Shown one piece after another: positions 52,068-59,160 of a stretch of DNA of 64,000 nt (position 1 is its first letter; each line of letters starts with the position of its first letter). The position numbers and the translations under genes are program-made. Source of the stretch: Bacillota bacterium (lineage in GTDB: Bacteria > Bacillota > Clostridia > Acetivibrionales > DTU013); NCBI GenBank assembly GCA_023412915.1, contig JAEZRE010000001.1:62001-126000 (forward strand). Reading direction: 5' to 3'. The notes beneath the pieces are model-generated. The model had not been told where the DNA came from and made no database searches. It was given only the letters and a program-made list of their open reading frames with translations.

Positions 52068-53090
52068 ATGAAAGCGATCGTATTTCATGCCCCAAAAACG
52101 ATAAGCATCGAAGAAGTGAAAATACCGGAGTACAAGCAGGATGAAGCGCTGATCAAAGTGATGCAGGTTGGTATCTGCGGCGGGGACGTGCATTTCTATG
52201 ACGGTTCTCAGCCCTATGCGAATTATCCTCAGATCTATGGCCACGAAATGGTCGGAACGATCGAAGCGCTGCCTGAGGGTATCGAGTCCGGATTTAAGAA
52301 AGGCGACCTTGTCGTTTCCGAAATCTTAAGCCCTTGTGGTACATGCTATCCTTGCAGGCACGGCAAGCCGAATTGCTGTGCTGACCTTAAAGTAATCGGC
52401 GCGCACACGCAGGGAGCCTTTGCAGAATATGCCGTATATCCGATAAGGAATTTACACAAAGTACCTGAAAACGTCGGTATTGACTCGGCCGTACTTGTGG
52501 AACCATACACGATCGGATACCACTGCGTGCAGCGTTCTGAGATCGTTGACGGTGAAACGGCGCTTGTGATAGGAGCCGGCGCAATCGGCCTTACAATAGT
52601 GGATATATTGAAGACAAAAGGCGTGCGGGTGATCGTCGCCGATCTGTCCGAATATCGTTTGAACAAGGCTTTAGCAATGGGAGCGGATATTGTGATAAAT
52701 TCCGGCAGCGAAGATCTTTTGAAACGTGTAATGGAGCTGACGGACGGAGAGGGAGCCGGTGTGGTTTTTGAAGCGACAGGGGTAAGCGCCATTATGAGCC
52801 TGACGCAGGATCTGGTCGCGGCGGGCGGCATGATCACTATCGTCGGCCTTACTACCAGGGATGTTTCGTTTCATGGGTTGAATTTCACCAAACGAGAAAT
52901 GACAATCCATGGGTCGCGTAATTCCGTAGGCGCGTTTGAGCCTGTGCTTAAGCTTATGAGTGAGGGCAGGCTTCATGAAAAAGAGCTGCTTACCAAAAAG
53001 ATCGCATTTGATGACGCGGTCGAGGGTTTCCGCTATGTTTTGGAGAATTTGGCTTCAGAGGGCAAGGTTGTTATTGAAGTAAATGTTTAA
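52068..53090 (+). CDS. Zinc-dependent alcohol dehydrogenase
   Basis: Medium-chain dehydrogenase, 340 aa. Catalytic zinc site VGICGGDVHFYD (Cys36) and GHEMVG; structural cysteines SPCGTCYPCRHGKPNCC; NAD site GAGAIGL. First gene after the operator-bearing promoter of the apionate region. The described D-apiose dehydrogenase (ApsD) is, as I recall, of the Gfo/Idh/MocA type, which is absent here, so this enzyme is a candidate for the first oxidation (apiose to apionolactone) or for erythrulose/tetritol interconversion. The substrate is not proven. GGAGG precedes the ATG. Confidence 0.85.
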   Translation: MKAIVFHAPKTISIEEVKIPEYKQDEALIKVMQVGICGGDVHFYDGSQPYANYPQIYGHEMVGTIEALPEGIESGFKKGDLVVSEILSPCGTCYPCRHGKPNCCADLKVIGAHTQGAFAEYAVYPIRNLHKVPENVGIDSAVLVEPYTIGYHCVQRSEIVDGETALVIGAGAIGLTIVDILKTKGVRVIVADLSEYRLNKALAMGADIVINSGSEDLLKRVMELTDGEGAGVVFEATGVSAIMSLTQDLVAAGGMITIVGLTTRDVSFHGLNFTKREMTIHGSRNSVGAFEPVLKLMSEGRLHEKELLTKKIAFDDAVEGFRYVLENLASEGKVVIEVNV

Positions 53091-53113
53091 TACAAAAGGA
53101 GATGCAAACTTAT

Positions 53114-53950
53114 ATGAAACCATCGTTATTTGTTGCAACGCCGGAGTTTCCGGCAGATTCCCAGTATGTCCACCTCTACAGAGATCGTGTTGACATCAAT
53201 ATCAAGCGTGCTGCCGAGCAGGGCTTCGAGGCGGTTGAATTTATCATAAACGATCCCGACGAGTGTGATGTGGCATTGCTGGAAAAGGCGATATCCGACA
53301 ACCATATAGACCTTGCCTGCATCAACACGGGTTATATCGCGTCAGCCATGAAATATACCCTCGTTTCGCCGGACAAGACGGTTATGGATAAAGCCATGAA
53401 GAAGCTTAAAAAGTGCATCGATATCGCGGAGAGGATGAATTGCTTCGTAGGTATCGGATTGTTCCGCGGCGCGTGCATTCCTGACAAACCGATCCGTTAT
53501 TCGCGTGATTTGCTGGTGGAAGTACTTAAAGAAGCAACGGCATATGCCGGCCTGAAAAAGGTTGACCTTTCTTTTGAAGCCACCAACCGCTTTGAGATCA
53601 ACTTTATCAATAATACGGCTGAAGGACTGGATATTGTCGAACGCGTTGGCGCAGACAATCTGGGGATGACGCTTGATTTGTTCCACATCTATTTGGAAGA
53701 CCGGAATATGTATGAAGCCATTGCAATGTGCAAAGATCACATTCGCCATATGCATTTCAGTGATTCCGACCGTTGGCCTGCAGGCTTTTCACATGGAGAG
53801 ATCGATTTCCCCGCACTGATCCAGCTGCTGCACGCGCTCGGCTTCGACGGATATCTTTCTGAAGGGCTGGTTCGCGCAGATAACGCGGATGAATGTGCGC
53901 GCGTTACGGCGGCCTATCTCAAAGGCCTGATTAAGAAATATTCGATATAG
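53114..53950 (+). CDS. Xylose-isomerase-like TIM-barrel protein
   Basis: AP_endonuc_2-fold protein of 278 aa with metal ligands in LSFEATNRFE (Glu), GMTLDLFHI (Asp), HMHFSDSDRWPAG (His) and YLSEGLV (Glu), the set used by sugar epimerases and isomerases. It follows the zinc dehydrogenase by 23 bp and is probably co-transcribed. The ATG at 53114 is 12-13 nt from AAAAGGAG; an ATG at 53102 abuts that site. Candidate activities are erythrulose epimerisation or branched-sugar isomerisation. Confidence 0.8.
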   Translation: MKPSLFVATPEFPADSQYVHLYRDRVDINIKRAAEQGFEAVEFIINDPDECDVALLEKAISDNHIDLACINTGYIASAMKYTLVSPDKTVMDKAMKKLKKCIDIAERMNCFVGIGLFRGACIPDKPIRYSRDLLVEVLKEATAYAGLKKVDLSFEATNRFEINFINNTAEGLDIVERVGADNLGMTLDLFHIYLEDRNMYEAIAMCKDHIRHMHFSDSDRWPAGFSHGEIDFPALIQLLHALGFDGYLSEGLVRADNADECARVTAAYLKGLIKKYSI

Positions 53951-54010
53951 TGCTTGCGCGGCTTGGTGCCAAAGCTACTGAATACTGTTATATCGTTGTT
54001 AAAAAATAAA

Positions 54011-54023
54011 CATATAACGTATG
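54011..54023. promoter_or_regulatory. CATATAACGTATG motif, upstream copy
   Basis: CATATAACGTATG, an exact copy of the 13-mer at 54187-54199; the centres are 176 bp apart, on either side of the candidate apnL promoter. Such spacing would allow looping by a dimeric regulator. Confidence 0.55.
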
Positions 54024-54134
54024 AGGGTTTTCGAGAAGGAGTAATCGATCAAGTCATCATATGTTTTAATATAGTGTCTGATTGAAACGATACAAAAACA
54101 GCCATGGAAATTTTTTATGAGGGTGCTTAACGTA

Positions 54135-54165
54135 TTGACAATGCGCACTACATGTGTTTTACTAT
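54135..54165 (+). promoter_or_regulatory. Candidate promoter of the apionate operon
   Basis: TTGACA (54135-54140) and TACTAT (54160-54165), spacer 19 bp, which is longer than optimal. It lies between the two CATATAACGTATG copies. Confidence 0.45.
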
Positions 54166-54186
54166 CCTTAGACGGCAAACACAAAT

Positions 54187-54199
54187 CATATAACGTATG
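54187..54199. promoter_or_regulatory. CATATAACGTATG motif, downstream copy
   Basis: Identical to 54011-54023 and located 21 bp after the candidate -10 box. It covers the ATG at 54197, which argues that translation of apnL begins further downstream. Confidence 0.55.
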
Positions 54200-54235
54200 T
54201 ATAGTGCAGTTATAATCGAAAGCGAGATACATCAT

Positions 54236-56140
54236 ATGTTTGCAAGCGAAATTCAAAAAGACAAATGGATAGGTGTTAATGAAGCACCTGAAAAACCCTG
54301 TCAATTGCGAGCAGGTAAGCTGAGTTTGGATTTTGTTTCGGGACGTCTTACCAACATCTCAATGGGCGGGAAAAACGTTATCGACGAGGTTTATTTTGCG
54401 CTGCGGGATTACAACTGGGGGACCATTCCCTACAGGATGGAGAACCTTGTAATTACACAGCAGGCTGAAACGTTTGTGGTTTCGTTTACCGCAGTCCATG
54501 ACAAGGATAACATACAGTTCGAGTGGCAGGCGAAGATAACCGGGAGTGCGGATTCTATCGTTTCATACTCATTTCACGGCGTTGCCGGATCAGAATTCAT
54601 GAGGAACCGTATAGGCTTTTGCGTTTTACATCCGGCCGCATGCAGCGGAGTAGCTTGTGAAGTCATGCATTTCAATTCGGAGAACGAAAAAGGCAGTTTC
54701 CCGATGGAGATATCTCCGAACCAGCCTTTCTACGACATAAGGGCCATTACGCACTACCCAGCCAAAGGCGTCGCGGTACGGGTCGACTTTGAGGGCGATG
54801 TGTTTGAGATGGAGGACCAGAGAAACTGGACCGACGCGTCTTTTAAAACATATTGTACGCCGCTTTCTCTGCCCTTTCCCGCACAGGTCAAGACAGGCGA
54901 TAGGTTCCGCCAGACTGTAACGATATCGCTTGAGACAGAGGCCGGTACGGAAGCTGTGAAGGCGTCCGATGACGAAGCTCTTATATCGCTTGACAACGGT
55001 GAAGTACGCAAAGGAAGCGACTTTTCTTTGGGAAGCTGCATCACGCGCCCGCTGACCGACCTGCAGCTGCAGCGTATAAAAATGCTGGAACTGTCACATT
55101 TGCGTTATGATTATCATTTTAACGATTCATCCGAAAATTCGGATATAATATTCGATCAGGCCAGTGCGCTGGGACTGAAAATTCAACTGGCCGTGTTTTT
55201 TACGGAGAACTGGGAGTCTGAGCTTAAGGCGCTTCGCGGTATCCTTGACGAGCATGGTCAGGATATTATGAGCCTTGCCGTATTTCAACAGGACGTAAAG
55301 GTAGTTTCGGAGGAGCTTCTCCTGGCAGTACGGGAGTCGCTTGCCGGCTGTGCCGTTCCGATCGGGTCCGGTACGGATGCTTTCTTTACTCAGATCAACC
55401 GTCAGCGTTTGCCCGGCGAATTGCTCGATTTTGTTACCTATTCAAGTAATCCGCAGGTTCACGCATTTGACAATGCATCCATTATGTCCACGGTGGAGGG
55501 TCAGGCCGCGACCGTTTCAAGCTGCGCGGGAATGTATCCTCACCGGCCGGTATGGATATCTCCGGTAACGCTTAAAATGAGATGGAATCCGGATGCGACC
55601 GGCAAGGAGATCATTAAGCAGGGCCAGGCGCCCCGTGATGTGGACGTCCGTCAGATGTCGCTTTTTGCAGCTTCGTGGTTCCTGCGTTCGGCAGCTGTGG
55701 TCATCAGCAGCGGCGCGGCAGGCGCCAGTTACTTTGAACTCGTCGGTTGCAAGGGAATCATGGAGGAGGAAGCGCCCAAACGGGATTATCCTTTCCCATC
55801 CGTGCCCGATATGTTGTTCCCGCTATATTATGCATTTTTCGCACTGCGCGGCTTAAATACGTTTGATATCACCGCTTCGGTGACATCCCTGGCGACAGTC
55901 CTTGTTCTGCGGAATTCGGACAGGACGAGGCTGATACTGGCCAATTGCAAAAGCGAAACGGTCACTTTGAAGCTTGCCGACGCGCCGCCAGTGATACGTG
56001 GGGTATTGCTGGACGAGGACAGTGCGGCTGAGCTGTCCCGGAAGAAATTGTTTTCAGCCGGAAACGACTGCTGGAAAACCTACAATCTAAATGGAGAAAT
56101 ACAATTGAAGCCTTACTCCGTTTTCATTGCGGAATTATAA
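54236..56140 (+). CDS. apnL: Probable D-apionate lactonase
   Basis: Large protein of 634 aa with an N-terminal beta-rich part and a C-terminal barrel-like part, no signal peptide. I recognise it as ApnL-like: LDFVSGRLTNISMGGKNVIDEVYFALRDYNWGT at the start, a RNRIGFCVLHP segment, and MEDQRNWTDASFKTYCTPLS near residue 215. ApnL hydrolyses D-apionolactone to D-apionate. It is followed directly by apnO and oiaC, the order expected for the oxidative apiose route, which strongly supports the call. I take the ATG at 54236; a weak ribosome binding site (GCGAGA) precedes it, and the earlier ATG at 54197 falls in the operator. Confidence 0.78.
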   Translation: MFASEIQKDKWIGVNEAPEKPCQLRAGKLSLDFVSGRLTNISMGGKNVIDEVYFALRDYNWGTIPYRMENLVITQQAETFVVSFTAVHDKDNIQFEWQAKITGSADSIVSYSFHGVAGSEFMRNRIGFCVLHPAACSGVACEVMHFNSENEKGSFPMEISPNQPFYDIRAITHYPAKGVAVRVDFEGDVFEMEDQRNWTDASFKTYCTPLSLPFPAQVKTGDRFRQTVTISLETEAGTEAVKASDDEALISLDNGEVRKGSDFSLGSCITRPLTDLQLQRIKMLELSHLRYDYHFNDSSENSDIIFDQASALGLKIQLAVFFTENWESELKALRGILDEHGQDIMSLAVFQQDVKVVSEELLLAVRESLAGCAVPIGSGTDAFFTQINRQRLPGELLDFVTYSSNPQVHAFDNASIMSTVEGQAATVSSCAGMYPHRPVWISPVTLKMRWNPDATGKEIIKQGQAPRDVDVRQMSLFAASWFLRSAAVVISSGAAGASYFELVGCKGIMEEEAPKRDYPFPSVPDMLFPLYYAFFALRGLNTFDITASVTSLATVLVLRNSDRTRLILANCKSETVTLKLADAPPVIRGVLLDEDSAAELSRKKLFSAGNDCWKTYNLNGEIQLKPYSVFIAEL

Positions 56141-56166
56141 TTCACAGTCAAAGGAGAGCGATTGCG

Positions 56167-57027
56167 ATGAAAAAGAAAGTCGTCCTGCTGGGTGCAGGCG
56201 GGAAAATGGGGTGCCGTGTAACGGCCAACATTAAGGACGAGCAAGATTATGAAATATCTTATGTAGAAATCAGCGAAGCCGGGAGGAAGCGCCTAAAGGA
56301 TACCTTCGGTGTTGAAGCGACGGGCAGCAACGAACCGGTCAAAAGCGCTGATACCGTGATTTTCGCGGTTCCTGACATACTCATTCAAAGAGTCTCGAAG
56401 GAGATCGTCCCGCTTATGAAAAGCGGCGCTACGGTAATTGGACTGGATCCGGCCGCGCATTACGGGAAGGTTATGGTGGAACGTGAGGATCTCAAATATT
56501 TTGTGGTTCATCCCTGCCATCCTCCACTTTTTGCCTTTGAGGAAAACTTGAGCCTGGCGGCGCAGAAAGACTGGTTCGGCGGCGTTGGCGCGGCCGGCAT
56601 GGATATTGTGTGCGCCATCCATCAGGGTAGTGATGCCGATTATGAAGAGAACGAAGCTTTTGCACGCAAGATGTTCAAACCCATAGCAAAATCCTTCCGT
56701 TTGACCATCGATCAGATGATCATGCTTGAGCCCGCACTTGTCGAATCGATCACGGCTCCCCTTGTAAAGGGTATGAGAATGGCTGTCGACGCCTGTGTCG
56801 AGCAGGGTGTGCCGAGGGACGCGGTCATGGCGTTTGTGATGGGACACCTCAAAGTGCAGTTTGGCGTTCTGTTTGATTTTGCGGGCTTCCCATTTTCGGA
56901 CGGAGCCAATCTGGCGTTGAAAAATGCGATGGACGTGATATTTAAGCCTGACTGGATACAAAATATAATGAGCAGGCAGGCAGTTGACAAAAGCGTTTAT
57001 GAAATCACGCACGAAATCAGTAAGTGA
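56167..57027 (+). CDS. apnO: Probable D-apionate oxidoisomerase
   Basis: NAD-dependent enzyme, 286 aa, with an N-terminal Rossmann site VVLLGAGGKMGCRV (about 4-17), VIFAVPD, a YFVVHPCHPPLF motif near residue 118, and a helical C-terminal domain (MLEPALVESITAPLVKGMR, MGHLKVQFG). ApnO converts D-apionate to 3-oxo-isoapionate by oxidation coupled to a skeletal shift. AAAGGAG precedes the ATG 26 bp after apnL. The gene ends beside the start of oiaC. Length and motifs fit; the assignment rests on family recognition and gene order. Confidence 0.8.
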   Translation: MKKKVVLLGAGGKMGCRVTANIKDEQDYEISYVEISEAGRKRLKDTFGVEATGSNEPVKSADTVIFAVPDILIQRVSKEIVPLMKSGATVIGLDPAAHYGKVMVEREDLKYFVVHPCHPPLFAFEENLSLAAQKDWFGGVGAAGMDIVCAIHQGSDADYEENEAFARKMFKPIAKSFRLTIDQMIMLEPALVESITAPLVKGMRMAVDACVEQGVPRDAVMAFVMGHLKVQFGVLFDFAGFPFSDGANLALKNAMDVIFKPDWIQNIMSRQAVDKSVYEITHEISK

Positions 57028-57041
57028 GTGGTGTTGACAAT

Positions 57042-57881
57042 ATGAACAAAACTAGAATTGGAATCAGCTCTTACTCATATTCATTTGCGGTGGGATATCC
57101 GGGTTTTGAACCCCGAAAACCACTCAACGCTTTCGATCTGGTCGACAAGGCTGCGGCGCTTGAGGTTCCTGTCTTGCAGATTGCAGACAATTGTCCGCTG
57201 GACAGGCTGTCATCCTCCGAGCTGACAGAGCTCAATGAGTACGCACGGCAGAATTCGGTCGTACTGGAAGTCGGAACGCGCGGTATTGAAACTGACCATC
57301 TTAAAAACTATATAAGAATTACGAAGGCTCTGAACGCCACACTGCTCAGGGTGGTTATCGATACAAAATGGCACAGGCCGGACTTTGATGAGATTATCAA
57401 GCTGCTGTCAGCGGCGTTGCCATACCTTGCAGATAACGGTATTGTGCTTGGCATAGAGAACCATGACCGGTTCAAAGCACAAGTATTCGCGGATATCGTG
57501 GAGACGCTCGGCAGCCCCTATGTGGGGATCGTGCTTGATACGGTGAATTCCTTCGCCTGCGAAGAGAATACAAGACAGGTTATGGACGTACTTGCAAAGC
57601 ATACGGTTAATTTTCATGTGAAAGATTTCAAGATTGAGCGGGTTGAAAACAATATGGGACTGTTAGTGACAGGAACCCCCGCCGGCGAAGGGTTTCTCAA
57701 TATCCCCGAAATGGAAGGACAGCTGCAGGTTCAGGCTCGGGGAGATTACAGTTCTGTATTGGAATTGTGGATGGCGCCGGAATCCGAGTTGGAGGAGACT
57801 CTTCAAAAAGAAGATCGCTGGGTGAGGCAGAGCATTGCTTATCTTAAGCAAGCGCTTGATCGTATCCCGGATCGAAAATAA
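57042..57881 (+). CDS. oiaC: Probable 3-oxo-isoapionate decarboxylase (TIM barrel)
   Basis: Xylose-isomerase-like TIM barrel of 279 aa. Metal ligands are in LGIENHDRF (Glu), GIVLDTVNS (Asp), NFHVKDFKI (His) and VLELWMA (Glu). In the oxidative apiose pathway OiaC decarboxylates 3-oxo-isoapionate to L-erythrulose and CO2; its place right after apnO supports this. I chose the ATG at 57042, which gives the usual N-terminus MNKTRIGISSYSYS; a GTG at 57024 overlapping the apnO stop is an alternative, and neither has a strong ribosome binding site. Confidence 0.75.
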   Translation: MNKTRIGISSYSYSFAVGYPGFEPRKPLNAFDLVDKAAALEVPVLQIADNCPLDRLSSSELTELNEYARQNSVVLEVGTRGIETDHLKNYIRITKALNATLLRVVIDTKWHRPDFDEIIKLLSAALPYLADNGIVLGIENHDRFKAQVFADIVETLGSPYVGIVLDTVNSFACEENTRQVMDVLAKHTVNFHVKDFKIERVENNMGLLVTGTPAGEGFLNIPEMEGQLQVQARGDYSSVLELWMAPESELEETLQKEDRWVRQSIAYLKQALDRIPDRK

Positions 57882-57896
57882 AAAAGGAGGAAAAAA

Positions 57897-59033
57897 ATGA
57901 CTAAGAAACTGGTGGCTCTCGTAATTACTCTTGCTATGGCTATTAGCTTATTTGCAGGCTGTAGCAACACTCCGGGTGGAGAAACTGCACAAAGCACGAC
58001 ACAGGCTACAAATGAGGCATCGACTTCGAATGAGGTATCGACCCCGGCGCCCGCAGCAAGCACCTCGGAAGCGTCAACTACTTCTGCAACAAACACAATA
58101 CCGAAAAAGGATTGGGTAATCGGACTGTCCAACTCCTATTACGGAAACACATGGCGCAAGGGGATGGTTAAATCCTTTACCAAGGTTGCCGAGGAAGCCA
58201 AAGCGGCAGGTTATATCAAGAATTATGAGATTCAGAACGGCGACGGCTCTGTGAACGCACAGATCTCTCAAATCAACAGCTTCATAATGGAAGGCGTCGA
58301 TGCGATCTGCGTCGATGCGGCATCCTCGACAGCGCTCAACAGCGTCCTTGATAAAGCGGTTGCAGCCGGCATTCAGGTTATCGTTTTTGACTCCACGGTT
58401 GACGACCAGAACGTGTACAACATGGATTTCGACTTCTCCAACTTCTACTATCAGATGGGTGACTATATGGCCAAGCAGAGCGGCTATAAGGGCAATGTAG
58501 TTATGGTGCGCGGTGTTGCCGGCTCCGGTCCCGAACAGGTCATGTATGATGCTTATATGAAGGTAGTTAACGAGCATCCTGATATGAAAGTGGTTGCGAC
58601 GGTTCAAGGCAAAGCTGACTCCACAGTGGCGCAGGAAGAGTTCACAAAGATCCTTCCGAGCCTTCCCAAGGTTGATATGATATTCAACCAGGGAGGAGAC
58701 ACATACGGCATCATTAAGGCATACGAACAGGCTGGCATCCAGGTACCTCTCATGTCCGGCGACAACTCGGCCGAATTCATCAGCTGGTGGCTCAAGCAGG
58801 ACAAATACGATACACTGAGCATGCGTGCGGCGCCGGCTTGCGGTTCCGCAGCGTTCTGGGCGGCATTGAATGTACTGAACGGTACAGAAGTCCCCAAGAA
58901 AATGAATCTTGCACTGTCTGTTATTACCCGTGACCAGGCCGATCAGTTCAAGGACATGGAAGCAGGTTCGATCGCAGGTGCAGACTGGACAAATGATCAG
59001 GTAATGGAACAGATTATTATCCCCTCCAGATAA
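57897..59033 (+). CDS. Sugar-binding lipoprotein of the apionate-locus importer
   Basis: RbsB-type (Peripla_BP_4) binding protein, 378 aa. Lipobox LFAGC near residue 20, a Thr/Ser/Ala-rich tether to about residue 65, then WVIGLSNSYYGNTWRK...AEEAKAAGY and a DAASSTALNSVLDKA segment of the family. AAAGGAGG precedes the ATG 15 bp after oiaC, so catabolic and transport genes share an operon. The ligand should be the pathway substrate (apiose, apionate or a related sugar acid); inferred from context. Confidence 0.88.
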   Translation: MTKKLVALVITLAMAISLFAGCSNTPGGETAQSTTQATNEASTSNEVSTPAPAASTSEASTTSATNTIPKKDWVIGLSNSYYGNTWRKGMVKSFTKVAEEAKAAGYIKNYEIQNGDGSVNAQISQINSFIMEGVDAICVDAASSTALNSVLDKAVAAGIQVIVFDSTVDDQNVYNMDFDFSNFYYQMGDYMAKQSGYKGNVVMVRGVAGSGPEQVMYDAYMKVVNEHPDMKVVATVQGKADSTVAQEEFTKILPSLPKVDMIFNQGGDTYGIIKAYEQAGIQVPLMSGDNSAEFISWWLKQDKYDTLSMRAAPACGSAAFWAALNVLNGTEVPKKMNLALSVITRDQADQFKDMEAGSIAGADWTNDQVMEQIIIPSR

Positions 59034-59090
59034 TAATGGGTATATGGAATATGCCTGAAGCAAATCGGGCAAGGAACCAATGAGGACATC

Positions 59091-59117
59091 GGAATGGCGC
59101 GCTTGCCGCGCCATTCC
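59091..59117 (+). terminator. Intercistronic hairpin after the binding-protein gene
   Basis: GGAATGGCGCG, loop CTTGC, CGCGCCATTCC: a perfect 11-bp stem with no T run. Probably protects the binding-protein mRNA 3' end. Confidence 0.7.
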
Positions 59118-59160
59118 CAATCTTCTGCGCTTGGCAGAAATGTAGAAAGAAGAGCTGCAT

